Source: Flavobacterium sp. JAD_PAG50586_2 (GTDB lineage: Bacteria; Bacteroidota; Bacteroidia; Flavobacteriales; Flavobacteriaceae). Taken from it: a DNA stretch of 64,000 nucleotides. The stretch lies in contig CP096136.1 of NCBI GenBank assembly GCA_023213215.1, forward strand, positions 310,001 through 374,000, written 5' to 3'. The notes under the pieces were generated by a model. The model searched no databases. It saw only the letters and a program-made list of their open reading frames with translations, and had not been told where the DNA came from. The translations under genes were made by a program, and so were the position numbers. Positions 22,254-31,785 of the stretch are shown piece after piece. The stretch's first letter is position 1, and each line of letters begins with the position of its first letter.

Positions 22254-22261
22254 CAAAATTA
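22254..22261 (-). promoter_or_regulatory. Promoter -7 element TAATTTTG
   Basis: A perfect match to TAnnTTTG on the minus strand, about 30 bp upstream of the small ORF and 230 bp upstream of the YDG-repeat gene. Confidence 0.45.
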
Positions 22262-22378
22262 GTTTCTGAATAACAGATAAGCCGAAACGATTTATTATGA
22301 ATAAGTTACGAAATTGTAACCTTGTATTTCGTCGATAAATGGTGCACTTCGTCTGATATATTTGAGGCTTGATACAAA

Positions 22379-22418
22379 TAAAAAACTCCTTACCTGGGAT
22401 ATGTAAGAAGTTCTTTAA
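22379..22418 (-). terminator. Rho-independent terminator
   Basis: On the minus strand AACTTCTTAC and GTAAGGAGTT pair over ten positions (one G-U), followed by a T tract. It lies downstream of the 22445-26464 gene. Confidence 0.85.
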
Positions 22419-22444
22419 TTGAATAGTATTTTTTTTACTTTAAT

Positions 22445-25400
22445 TTATTGGCTAATGATTTTTTTGTAGAACACCTGGCCTTCTGAACTGGTAATTTTTA
22501 ACAATAAGATAATATTACTTTGAGGACGATTAAAAGAGAAGGTAGAAGAAGCAATTTTTTCATAAACATTCAAACGTCTTCCCTGTATGTCATATATTTC
22601 TATATCCTTTAATGAAACTGATCCAGAGTTCACATGAATCTGATTATTGCTTTGATATATTATAAATGATGAACTATCCACTTCCGGATTACTTAAAAGT
22701 GAATTTACAAAGTGGATTTTAAACCTGTTATCAAAAGTACCAACTTCAGTTGCAAAAGAATAGTTTCCATTTTTCAGATTAGTATAGGTATTTGTTAGTG
22801 CATCCTCAAGATACACATCCTGATGGGCAAACAAACCATCAAAGTTTGATAATTTGATTTCAAAATTTCCTGTAACCGTGGATTTGTAACCAACTGGTAC
22901 AACATCATTCTCATCAAAAGGAAGCGTTCTACCTTGTATTGCAAGTTTTTTATCCTCTAAAATGGTATACATCATAATAGGATTTCCAGCATCAACTGAC
23001 AAACCGTCAAAGGAAGTATCAAAATCATTTGTGGCACCTTCAATATAACCTATGAGCAATTGCTTAAACAAACCATTCTCATTAGAAATGTCCAACCACA
23101 ATCTATTTTTTTCTATAGTGTTAACTGAATTATTGTTTTTGTAAAACTGATTGTTCACGCCAAATCTCATTGCATTGGTAAAAGTCGCAACTCCATTAGC
23201 CAAACTTTGTATGAAAAAAGATTGACCAGCACCCACTTTTCCGTTAGGGATGTTACTGTTGCAGGTCGGACAACCCACGCTTGAAGGAGCCGCAGTTCCT
23301 ACTCCACCTGTTAAATTATAACTGGCATAATCATTCCATGCATAATTATTCGCTGTAATTGGCGTGTTGTGAGTCCAATAAAAAATAGTCCCATTTAAAA
23401 CTCCTCCATTTGCTGGTCTGTTGGCCATTAAAAAAGCGTCTGCATCAATAGCACTTGGATAAGGATTACCTATTAAATTCATGTCTTTATCTGTAGGCGT
23501 AAATGCAGTAAAACTGATTGGGGCTGTTATTGTACCATTGTTAGGGATTCCAAAAAATTCACCATTAAAAACATTGGCTGTAACGGTGTTATACGGAGCA
23601 ACATCAGGAGTCCTTAAAATATACCCTTTTGCCGCATCCATTGTAGAAGTATTGCTTGTATATGACCAATTGTATATGGATGTATCCCAAACATAGGTTA
23701 ATGAAGTATTTGGAGAAAAACTACTTATCACCTGATTGGCAACAGGAGATGACCAGTAGGTATAATCATATTTTTTAACGGGCATACTGCTTCTTCTGTA
23801 ATAGATAGGATCAGTGTTAACCACATTATTTATTTGTATCAAACTTGCCGAATCTTCAAATATTAGTGCCGTTGGTAACATTGAAGCAGCAATTTTAACT
23901 TCATTCTGAATAGTAAAAGTATCTCCTGACTTTACAGTTACAACAGCATTTGATAAAACTTCCAATGAACATGCCTGTAAATCTCCAGTTCCATTTCCGG
24001 CGGACATAAATAGTGAAGCGAAAATTGCCCTTGTATCATTATCCGGAACACCATTGCTCCAGGCAGAACCGTTCCAAGTAGTTGATTTTAATAGTAACTG
24101 AGCTACAGAAGAATAAGCAATCGGACATGAACTATTTTGAACTACTGCCCTGTAATAAGTTGTGGCAAGTACATTTGTAACATTTAGCGAATTGGTTGTA
24201 TTTGCAATATCTGCAACACCTGACGAAAAATCACTCACAGGTGAAGACTGCCATTTTATAATACTTCCCAACTCTCCGCTTAAAGTCAAAGTCGAATTTA
24301 TAGTAGAGGAACAGATCGTTCCTGATCCGGCTAATATTCCTCCATTAGAAGCTGGAGTAACTGTTATTGTAGCTACAGCACTATTCGCAGCTGCACAAGC
24401 ACCGCTGGTAATGATTGCCCTGTAATAAGTCGTTGTCAAAAGATTAGTTGCTGTAAGTGTATTTGTGGTATTTGCAATATCTGTTATACCCGATGAAAAA
24501 TCACTAACTGATGAAGACTGCCATTTGGTTACACCTCCAACATTGCCAGTTAGAGTTAGTACAGTACTGTTTGATGCTGCACAAACTGTTGTGCTTCCTG
24601 ATATATTTCCTCCGACAGAAAGTGGGTTTACGGTATGAGCCAAAGTATAATTGGTACTTCGTACAGAAGTACAGCCCGAACTACCAACAATAACATAATA
24701 ATATCTAGTCCCAGCAGTAGTGTAAGGTGGTGAAAAAGTAGCCGTTGTTACCCCAGTCGGAGCTCCTCCCGTTGGAGGCGAGGCTGCAGAATAAGTAGTA
24801 TTTGTCCACCACTGATAAGTTAAGTTTGTTCCTGTTGCTGTTACAGAAAGTGCTGTAAACGGTGTTCCGATGCATGTGTTTTGTGCCAATACCGAATTTT
24901 GCGAAGTTATAACCGGAGCAATATTTACATTTGTTGTATTTGATGCATTTGCGGTTGCGTTACAATTAGGTGAAGCCTGATTACTGTAGTTTACAGTAAC
25001 TATTTTACTTCCTCCAGTCAGCCAGATTAAAGTAACGGTGTTGTTTGAAGAAGTTCCTCCTGAAACGATAGAATAATCTACACCAGCTACGCCTGGAAAC
25101 GTCCATGCATAATTGAACCTGCCCGTTTGTGTGGTATAAGTAACGTTATTACCCGCACATACATTTGCTCCAGGCTGTGTTGTAAAGGTTGGTGTTGTCG
25201 GTAACGCATAAATAGTGGTAGCTGTAGAAGTAGTAGCACTTGCAGCTGGACACCCATTGCTATTGGTATAATTTACAGAAACTGTTTTAGTTCCAGCCGT
25301 CGTAAGCCATTTTATTGTTAATGTATTACTGGATGTACCTCCGCCTGAAGTGATAGTATAATCAGTATTTAAAACTCCCGAAATAGTCCAAACGTAATTG

Positions 25401-26464
25401 GTTTGGCCTGACTGAGTAGTATAAGTAACATCTGTATTAACGCATGCTCCTGCTCCTGGTTGTGCTGTAAACAAAATTGTAGGTAATGAATTGACCGTTA
25501 CTGTTGCCGTTCCTGTATTACCTATACCTACTGCACCGTTAGCTGCCGTTACAGAAACTATTGTATAGGTTGCCGTTGAAGCAGGAGATACAGCAATGTT
25601 TGTCCCGCTTACATAATTATTTACAGTAAAGTTAGTTGACCCATTGGTATAAATCAATGTATAAGGGCTTATGCCGCCAGTAATAGTAACTTTAATATTA
25701 GCAGTACCACCAGCGCAGATAGCTGCGGGTCCTGAATTTGAAATAACAGATGGATTGGGTACAGTTATAATAGTTCCTGAAATAGTAACGTTATCAAAAC
25801 GCCAGGTTCCCGCTGTGCCGGCAACAGAACCAGGAGCATTACTCTGCCTGAATTCAGTAGTCGACTGATAGTAAGATGCCATCATTCTAACTCCAAAATT
25901 CGGGTTATTATTTACACCTGTAATTGAAGTAAGATCTACCGCTACCCTTCTGTAAACATCTCCTGCATTATTTTCGAAACACCCATTAGCATTGATGCTT
26001 CCGGCACATAAGGTAGTATTCGCACTTGTCATTATAAAATTATTCCAGGTACTTCCATTTGTAGTATACTGAAGCCTGACAGTATTAGGAGATGTATTTG
26101 AGAATCGCTGATCCCATGTCACCTTAATATCCTGATATCCTGATGTACTTGTATTAAACCGTGCTCCGTTGGCTTCATTTATACTACCCGGGTCGAATGG
26201 TTCGAATGCCCAGCCAATGGATCCATTTTGGGTACCACATCCGCTTCCTGCCATTCCTGTTCTTTGCAAAACCCCAATTGTTCCTCCACCTCCATTTACT
26301 ACTGAAGAGCTTCCCGAACCAATATTAGGTGTCGGATTAGGATCTGCACCTTGAAGGGGTTCATAATTCCAGGAAGCAATTTGAGCTGATGAAACTTGAC
26401 TCAATAATAAAATTGAAATTCCAAAAAATATTTTAAAAATAGAGCAGTTTAATTTTACCTTCAT
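22445..26464 (-). CDS. T9SS type C sorting-domain secreted protein
   Basis: I place the start at the ATG at 26464 because it begins the basic end of a signal peptide (MKVKLNCSIFKIFFGISILLLS to SSAQ). An upstream ATG at 26500 would add 12 residues. The protein is about 1339 residues. The N-terminal domain resembles an exosortase-like or carbohydrate-binding beta-sandwich (ASWNYEPLQG, WRFDNVTISGT). Several Ig/PKD-like repeats follow with CAGNNVTYTTQTG and alternating SSPVSDFSSGVADIANTTN units. The C-terminus (LKDIEIYDIQGRRLNVYEK, ILLLKITSSEGQVFYKKII) is a T9SS type C sorting domain. It is monocistronic, with a promoter upstream and a terminator downstream. Function is unknown. Confidence 0.85.
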   Translation of the reverse strand: MKVKLNCSIFKIFFGISILLLSQVSSAQIASWNYEPLQGADPNPTPNIGSGSSSVVNGGGGTIGVLQRTGMAGSGCGTQNGSIGWAFEPFDPGSINEANGARFNTSTSGYQDIKVTWDQRFSNTSPNTVRLQYTTNGSTWNNFIMTSANTTLCAGSINANGCFENNAGDVYRRVAVDLTSITGVNNNPNFGVRMMASYYQSTTEFRQSNAPGSVAGTAGTWRFDNVTISGTIITVPNPSVISNSGPAAICAGGTANIKVTITGGISPYTLIYTNGSTNFTVNNYVSGTNIAVSPASTATYTIVSVTAANGAVGIGNTGTATVTVNSLPTILFTAQPGAGACVNTDVTYTTQSGQTNYVWTISGVLNTDYTITSGGGTSSNTLTIKWLTTAGTKTVSVNYTNSNGCPAASATTSTATTIYALPTTPTFTTQPGANVCAGNNVTYTTQTGRFNYAWTFPGVAGVDYSIVSGGTSSNNTVTLIWLTGGSKIVTVNYSNQASPNCNATANASNTTNVNIAPVITSQNSVLAQNTCIGTPFTALSVTATGTNLTYQWWTNTTYSAASPPTGGAPTGVTTATFSPPYTTAGTRYYYVIVGSSGCTSVRSTNYTLAHTVNPLSVGGNISGSTTVCAASNSTVLTLTGNVGGVTKWQSSSVSDFSSGITDIANTTNTLTATNLLTTTYYRAIITSGACAAANSAVATITVTPASNGGILAGSGTICSSTINSTLTLSGELGSIIKWQSSPVSDFSSGVADIANTTNSLNVTNVLATTYYRAVVQNSSCPIAYSSVAQLLLKSTTWNGSAWSNGVPDNDTRAIFASLFMSAGNGTGDLQACSLEVLSNAVVTVKSGDTFTIQNEVKIAASMLPTALIFEDSASLIQINNVVNTDPIYYRRSSMPVKKYDYTYWSSPVANQVISSFSPNTSLTYVWDTSIYNWSYTSNTSTMDAAKGYILRTPDVAPYNTVTANVFNGEFFGIPNNGTITAPISFTAFTPTDKDMNLIGNPYPSAIDADAFLMANRPANGGVLNGTIFYWTHNTPITANNYAWNDYASYNLTGGVGTAAPSSVGCPTCNSNIPNGKVGAGQSFFIQSLANGVATFTNAMRFGVNNQFYKNNNSVNTIEKNRLWLDISNENGLFKQLLIGYIEGATNDFDTSFDGLSVDAGNPIMMYTILEDKKLAIQGRTLPFDENDVVPVGYKSTVTGNFEIKLSNFDGLFAHQDVYLEDALTNTYTNLKNGNYSFATEVGTFDNRFKIHFVNSLLSNPEVDSSSFIIYQSNNQIHVNSGSVSLKDIEIYDIQGRRLNVYEKIASSTFSFNRPQSNIILLLKITSSEGQVFYKKIISQ

Positions 26465-26527
26465 AATACTTTGTCTTAAGAGCAAAACGCTGACGAACAA
26501 CTAGTTTTTGACTCATAAATTTATACG

Positions 26528-26535
26528 ACAAAATT
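26528..26535 (-). promoter_or_regulatory. Promoter -7 element TAATTTTG with adjacent palindrome
   Basis: The -7 element TAATTTTG on the minus strand lies 64 bp upstream of the type C protein start. Just upstream of it, at 26546-26566, is the perfect inverted repeat TTAGCAAA-CTTCC-TTTGCTAA, which would overlap the -33 region and could be an operator. Confidence 0.4.
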
Positions 26536-26566
26536 ATTATTATGCTTAGCAAACTTCCTTTGCTAA

Positions 26567-26855
26567 ATATTATATTATTGTGAAACAATGGCATACAAAT
26601 TTTCACATTCCACCACAATGTATAATCGATAAAATCATCGATAAAATGTAACTTTTAAAAGATTAAAACACACTAAATGACATTTCCTTAGGCTTTCAGC
26701 TACTTTTTAGTTTATAAAAAGATAGCATCTTTGTTAACATTCATTTATTGATTATTTCATAAATATTTAATTTTAATTTAATAATAATCACGTCAAGCCT
26801 TTAGAATGTTACTAATTAAATATAAAACCAAACTTTCAGGCTTTGTTAATCTGAA
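26567..26855. other. Intergenic AT-rich region
   Basis: Very AT-rich spacer between the type C protein promoter and the end of the glycoside hydrolase gene. I see no coding frame, strong hairpin or RNA gene. Confidence 0.4.
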
Positions 26856-28252
26856 TTAGTTTTCTTTGAGACTATTAATCTGTTTAGACATGATTAAGTC
26901 GGGCCTTGAATCAGACAAAAAAGCACTATACCATTTGCCTGAATCTTTTATTGTCCTCTTTTGAGTGGCATAATCAATATGAATCAATCCAAACCGTTGC
27001 TTTAAACCTTCAGACCATTCAAAATTATCAGTTAATGACCAAACGAAATAACCCGCTAATTTAGGGCAGGTTTTCTTAGCACGTAAAACCTGCTCTAAAT
27101 AAGATTTGATAAAATGTGTTCTGTTATCATCTTTTACTGTACCGTCAATTACCACATCAGGAAACGAAGCCCCATTTTCTGTTATGATTATTTTTTTTAC
27201 TTCATCATAATTATGATACCTTAAAATCATCTGGAAAATCGCTTCGGGATAAACTTCCCAGTCCATCGAAGTATAAAAAACCCTCCGCTTATCAGCAGGA
27301 ATAATCCGGGCATTAATATGGGGCATAAAAATGTTATGGCCTACTACTTCTCGTGTATAGTTTTGGATTCCGATGAAATCAAATGGTACTTTCATTAATT
27401 CTTCATCTCCTTCAACAAAATATTTTCTTACTTTTTTTAGGAATGGCAGTACATCTTCCGGATAGCCAAGCCCCAACGAAGGTTCTATAAATAATCTGTT
27501 AAGTAAAGCGTCTACCCTCTTGGCGGCAAGCATATCTTTTTCCGAAAGTGTATGCGGAGTGATAAAAGAACATGAAAAAGTTGTTCCTACTGTTGCTTTA
27601 GGAGCAATATCCTTAATGGTGTTGTAGCCAATAGCCTGGCACAGTACTGCGTGATGCATGGCCGGAATAAAATTTTTAAAACCTTTTCTACCTGGCGCAT
27701 GAACACCCAAAAAGTAACCAGCACCCGTAAAAACCATCGGCTCGTTAAGTACCATCCAATATTTTACCTTATGTTTGAATGCATCAACACAGACGCTTAC
27801 ATAGTCCCGGAACCATTCCAAAATATCCCGGTTGGCCCATCCGCCCTTTATTTCTAGCGCCTGAGGCAAATCCCAATGGTAAAGCGTTACAAAAGGAACT
27901 ATATTATTTTGCAGGCAATAATCAATTACCTTATGGTAAAAATCAATTCCGGCTTTGTTAATTTCGCCGGTTCCATCAGGAATTATCCGTGACCACGATA
28001 AGGAAAAGCGGAAGTTTGGAATACCCAACTGTTTCATTAAATCAATATCTTCCTTATAATTATGATAGAAATCGGCCGCCTTAAAATGGTTATCATTATT
28101 CTGTATCTTATTTTTTGGGTAACAAAAACATCCCAAATGGATTCTTTCTTACCATGTTTGTCGTGAGCACCTTCGGTCTGCAAAGCAGATGTAGAAACGC
28201 CCCATATAAAATCATCTCCAAAATCGCTTTTGGTAAAACTGTCTGTAGCCAT
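26856..28252 (-). CDS. Glycoside hydrolase family 1 beta-glucosidase (one-base frame break)
   Basis: Family 1 glycosidase, retaining mechanism, cleaving beta-glucosides or similar sugars; no signal peptide, so probably cytoplasmic. The N-terminal part ([28 protein letters not shown]) is in one frame to about 28117 and the rest in another. One extra T in the T6 run at 28111-28116 joins VFVTQK to [21 protein letters not shown], giving about 465 residues, the usual family length. The acid/base motif LNEPMVF and the nucleophile motif [10 protein letters not shown] are both present, as is the late substrate-binding stretch [14 protein letters not shown]. It follows a glycosyltransferase gene by 3 bp and is probably the last gene of that operon. 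Confidence 0.88.
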
Positions 28253-28255
28253 TTG

Positions 28256-29296
28256 TTATTGAAATAAGGAATAATGTTCTGATTCGTAATTAGTATCCAG
28301 TTTCTGTTTGCCTGCGTGAATTTCTACAATCATGTCAATGATTTTTTCTGTATTGTCGGGATAATCTACATTTACGATAGTGTTATCCAAAATCCATTGC
28401 TGTAAAAATGGAATGCTATCCGAATTAAACTTTTTGATTACAGGAACTCCCATTGAACTAAGCATTTCGGCGTTACAATATTGTTCAAACTGCTTTTTCA
28501 TTGGTACTACCAACAATTTCTTTTTTAGAAATAGGGCTTCGCTTGCCGCTCCAAATCCGGCATTACAGAAAATACCTTCGGCTGAAGCCATGCTTTTAAG
28601 GAACTTTTTGCCATTAATAGGCGTTATGGAAATATTCCTGAACTCTTTCTCTTTTTTGGTATGTTTAGAGAATACATGCCAGTTTACGTTCTCGATATTT
28701 TTGAGGCGCTTAATAATCTGATCATCATCATAGGAAGGCAGGTAAACGGTATAATGTCCTTTATTGGTTGAAGTCAGTTTACGTACTTCTTTCCTTATTA
28801 TCGGCGTAAACACATTTGAATCCAGACTTTTGAAATGGAAACCATAATTATAGGTTGTGGGTGCATAGTTCTGTAATACCAGACGTCCTACAATATCATT
28901 GCTTTTTGGTATTGGTGCCAACGGATGAAGTGTTGCTACCTGATTGCTCAACCCAATGCAGACTCTTCCTGCTTTAAGAGCTGCCCAACAAGATACGGGC
29001 TCAAAATCGCTTATGATTAAATCATATTGTTTTATGTCTAACTTGTTTATTTCCTTTAGTAGTTTAAGCGAATTTAGTTTTAGAAAGGTTTTCCAAATGT
29101 CAACACCTCCTTTTTTACCGAAAATAAAGGACATTCCATTGAATCGGTATTTTACCTTAAAGGGCAATTCAATATCAGATTGTATCCCACTGACAAGTAT
29201 ATCAAGCTCTCCCCTTTTCTTCAGGTATGGAATTATTTCCGTCGCTCTTGTGATATGACCATTCCCTGTTCCCTGTACTGCGTATAGTATTTTCAT
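28256..29296 (-). CDS. Glycosyltransferase family protein (GT-B, MurG-like)
   Basis: A protein of 346 residues with a GT-B look. The N-terminal MKILYAVQGTGNGHITRATEIIPYL is the acceptor-side motif, and the C-terminal half carries a sugar-nucleotide binding pattern (GIFCNAGFGAASEALFLKKKLLVVPMKKQFEQ) like UDP-glycosyltransferases and MurG. It has no signal peptide and probably works at the inner face of the membrane. The start codon overlaps the stop of the small upstream ORF (ATGA), and a family 1 glycosidase follows 3 bp later, so the three are one transcription unit. Substrate is unknown; glycolipid synthesis is a guess from family and context. Confidence 0.8.
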   Translation of the reverse strand: MKILYAVQGTGNGHITRATEIIPYLKKRGELDILVSGIQSDIELPFKVKYRFNGMSFIFGKKGGVDIWKTFLKLNSLKLLKEINKLDIKQYDLIISDFEPVSCWAALKAGRVCIGLSNQVATLHPLAPIPKSNDIVGRLVLQNYAPTTYNYGFHFKSLDSNVFTPIIRKEVRKLTSTNKGHYTVYLPSYDDDQIIKRLKNIENVNWHVFSKHTKKEKEFRNISITPINGKKFLKSMASAEGIFCNAGFGAASEALFLKKKLLVVPMKKQFEQYCNAEMLSSMGVPVIKKFNSDSIPFLQQWILDNTIVNVDYPDNTEKIIDMIVEIHAGKQKLDTNYESEHYSLFQ

Positions 29297-29496
29297 TTAG
29301 TGAAATTAAGGGTTGTGATGATGTCTTTGTTCTTAAGGAATTCAACAAGCATTTGACAAATCGATTTATCTACAGCCAGAAAATTGGCCCAGTAAATATT
29401 GTTTCTGGTAAAATAATTGGGTTGAGAAGATATACTAGTGGTATATTTAACACTCGGTACAAAGATTGAAGAAAGAAACAGCAATAAATTTTTCAA
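29293..29496 (-). CDS. Small conserved-looking ORF coupled to the glycosyltransferase (TTG start)
   Basis: Sixty-seven codons, starting with TTG at 29496 and ending in an ATGA overlap with the glycosyltransferase. A perfect -7 element (TACATTTG, 29535-29542) precedes it. The N-terminus is hydrophobic (LLLFLSSIFVPS) and the rest contains NNIYWANFLAVDKSICQML. I do not recognise the family. The tight coupling argues that it is translated, but no ATG is available, so either TTG is used or the 5' end is damaged. Confidence 0.35.
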   Translation of the reverse strand: MKNLLLFLSSIFVPSVKYTTSISSQPNYFTRNNIYWANFLAVDKSICQMLVEFLKNKDIITTLNFTK

Positions 29497-29534
29497 TAAT
29501 AGTATTTTGACTATGCTGATAAACAGAATTTCGT

Positions 29535-29542
29535 CAAATGTA
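29535..29542 (-). promoter_or_regulatory. Promoter -7 element TACATTTG
   Basis: A perfect TAnnTTTG match on the minus strand, about 40 bp upstream of the TTG start of the small ORF. It would drive the small ORF, glycosyltransferase and glycosidase. Confidence 0.45.
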
Positions 29543-29624
29543 GGCGCGAACTATAAATCATTGATTACAATATTGTTAAGTTTGGGTTAACCTTTCGATT
29601 ATCGTATGCAACTCTGTTTGCTGC

Positions 29625-29657
29625 ATAAAAAAACCCAGCTGTATGCCGGGCTTTTCT
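29625..29657 (-). terminator. Rho-independent terminator
   Basis: On the minus strand AGCCCGGC, loop ATACA, then GCTGGGTT and a run of T. It follows the RraB-like gene. Confidence 0.75.
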
Positions 29658-29679
29658 ATAGTATATGTAGAACGTAAAT

Positions 29680-30077
29680 TTATATATTTTTTATTTCCCA
29701 ACCATTAAAGTCACAATCATATTTGTATCCAAGGTCACACATGTCCGTAGCCCACTTTCGTAAAACTTCATGCATCATTTTCACAGAAGTACTTCTCCCT
29801 TTAATTATCAATAATCCTTTTTTACTATCTGTTATTTTATTTTCAATACTATAATCCAGGTGTTGTAAAGCCGTAATAAGTTCCTGTGCCTTTTCAATAG
29901 TGTCAGTACAAAAAGAATAATCAATTTTCAGCATATCTTCCTCTTCAACATTTGCTTCACGAAGATTTACCAGCTTTTCTATAGCTAAATGTGATTGCCT
30001 TCCACGATTCGTTGAAAATTCAACTTCAGATACAAACTGTTTTTTCTCTTTCTTTTTAAAAGATGTAGTATTCCCAT
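29680..30077 (-). CDS. RraB-like (ribonuclease E inhibitor family) protein, one-base frame break
   Basis: The ORF from 29934 (MLKIDYSFCTDTIEKAQ) lacks its N-terminus. The frame is open upstream and encodes SFKKKEKKQFVSEVEFSTNRG. The only ATG (30077) is one base out of frame, and adding a G to the GGG at 30073-30075 gives MGNTTSFKKKEKK. The full protein is then 132 residues. The C-terminal stretch ATDMCDLGYKYDCDFNGWE resembles the end of RraB-domain proteins, which bind and modulate RNase E in other bacteria. The family call is from pattern only and could be a related DUF. A -7 element TAAGTTTG lies 47 bp upstream. Confidence 0.5.
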
Positions 30078-30123
30078 ATTATTGATTGTAAATTATATTA
30101 TTGAATTAAACCACATTGTATGG

Positions 30124-30131
30124 CAAACTTA
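30124..30131 (-). promoter_or_regulatory. Promoter -7 element TAAGTTTG
   Basis: A perfect TAnnTTTG match on the minus strand upstream of the RraB-like gene. Confidence 0.4.
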
Positions 30132-30200
30132 AATACATAACATATTGCTTCTGTAGCTCGACATTTAATGTTAAACAAATGTAAAATATTAAACAATTGT

Positions 30201-30241
30201 CCAATGTTAAGTTTTCAGTTTAGCCAAAAACTTAACATTGG
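30201..30241. repeat. Perfect 15-bp inverted repeat
   Basis: CCAATGTTAAGTTTT and its exact reverse complement are separated by 11 bp. No T tract follows on either strand, so it is not a standard terminator. It lies in a gene-free stretch (30132-30498) about 260 bp upstream of the next gene, in which I see nothing else coding. Confidence 0.7.
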
Positions 30242-30498
30242 AAACTTAGATAATGATAAAATTTCTAAATTATTTTTTACTAACTCTATGAAAAAATTCT
30301 CTTTATTCGATAAAGAAAATAAATTAGGAAACTAATCGATTTTTTATGTCACAAAGCTGGCTTCTGTGAGCTTTACAAAACAAAAACAGGTTACGTTTTA
30401 TTAACCCGATTACTGTATTTATAAATCTAAATACAACATTTCAGGGATATTCAATTAACATTGGAATACGTTCTTTGCAAAAATTAACCTAAAACAAA

Positions 30499-31326
30499 AT
30501 GATGAAAATTTTACACATCTTATCGCCTAAGACCATGCTGATTGCCCTATTGATTATAGGCAATGCAAGTCTGGCACAATCAATCTGGACCAACCCGATT
30601 ACCGGTAGCAATCCGAACAGCACAGATCCTTATACTATTGGACAAACCGTAGATGCCAATATAACGGTAAGCGGTATAGGAAGAGGTTCGGGAATAACAG
30701 GAAATGCAGGAAATGACCGTTTTAATGCCACAGCCTGGACTACTTCGGGATTGGATCTTACCGATTATTATACCTTTACATTAACGCCCGCAGCAAATTA
30801 TAAAATCAATCTAAGTTCTTTTGAATTTACGTTGCAAAGGTCAAGCACCGGACCTGTAAATTATGCACTGCGTTCCAGTATCGATAATTTCACAGCCGAT
30901 ATTTCAACGGGAGCTTTTCCAATGACAGCAGCCTTGCAAACAGTTGCTCTTTCGGGTGCAGCTTTTCAAAATATTACTAGTGCCATTACATTTCGTATTT
31001 ATGGATATAATGCCGGATCAAATGTAGGTACAGCAAGCGTAAACGATTTTACTTTTAACGGAACCACAACTACACTGGCTAACGATGAATTTAGCAATAA
31101 GAACACTATACTTATATATAAGCAATACAATGGACTTGTAGTGTCTTCAGATTTCCCAATTGCCAACCTTGTCATTTATGATTTGCAAGGCCGTCTTTTG
31201 TACAATCGAATGGATATTAATTCCAGCACAACAATAATAAATGATGCGCAAATTGAGAATCAAATATTGGTGGTTCGCATTACAACATTTGAAAATCAGG
31301 TAGTGATTAAAAAGATATTTTATTAA
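30499..31326 (+). CDS. Small T9SS type C sorting-domain secreted protein
   Basis: A protein of 275 residues with a signal peptide (MKILHILSPKTMLIALLIIGNASLAQ). The middle domain (residues about 28-190) is a beta-sandwich of the kind found at the N-terminus of many Bacteroidota secreted proteins (YYTFTLTPAANYKINLSSFEF, FRIYGYNAGSNVGTASVNDFTF). It resembles the N-terminal domain of the 1-9063 protein. The C-terminal 75 residues (ANLVIYDLQGRLLYN, ILVVRITTFENQVVIKKIF) are a type C sorting domain. It is monocistronic and followed by a terminator. It looks like a minimal cargo: one domain plus the export tag. Confidence 0.85.
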   Translation: MMKILHILSPKTMLIALLIIGNASLAQSIWTNPITGSNPNSTDPYTIGQTVDANITVSGIGRGSGITGNAGNDRFNATAWTTSGLDLTDYYTFTLTPAANYKINLSSFEFTLQRSSTGPVNYALRSSIDNFTADISTGAFPMTAALQTVALSGAAFQNITSAITFRIYGYNAGSNVGTASVNDFTFNGTTTTLANDEFSNKNTILIYKQYNGLVVSSDFPIANLVIYDLQGRLLYNRMDINSSTTIINDAQIENQILVVRITTFENQVVIKKIFY

Positions 31327-31360
31327 ACTGCTGTTATACAGTAAAACTGCTCTAAAAATA

Positions 31361-31394
31361 AAAAACTCCATTATTCTAATGGAGTTTTTTATTT
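31361..31394 (+). terminator. Rho-independent terminator
   Basis: AACTCCATTA, loop TTC, TAATGGAGTT, then TTTT; a perfect ten-pair stem after the small type C gene. Confidence 0.88.
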
Positions 31395-31734
31395 ATGTGA
31401 TTATGAGAAACTTTAGTTTGTCTAATGTAACTATGCTTTTTAGCATTCTACAATCAATTAGCCAATTTAATATGCAAATAACCACAATACTATCTTTACA
31501 TTCCAAATGCCAATAATTTTATAGGTTAACTTAAAAACAATTCATCTAACCCACTCAAATCACAAAACTTCGATAAAAAACATTCATCTCATTATGAGAA
31601 TGTTAGCAGAAATAAATTCGAATCCTGTACTTTGTAACATTAAATTCATAAACCTAACATTATCTTCAGGAAAGTATAATAATGGGCTTACAATATGACA
31701 ACTCCCTTTATTCATGAGCGTGATTTCTTCTCTT

Positions 31735-31742
31735 TAATTTTG
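31735..31742 (+). promoter_or_regulatory. Promoter -7 element TAATTTTG
   Basis: A perfect TAnnTTTG match 43 bp upstream of the 31786 start codon. The rest of the 31395-31785 gap is AT-rich and shows no coding frame. Confidence 0.5.
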
Positions 31743-31785
31743 GTACAGCATTGATAGTCAATGTCATTAACCAAATAATTTAATT

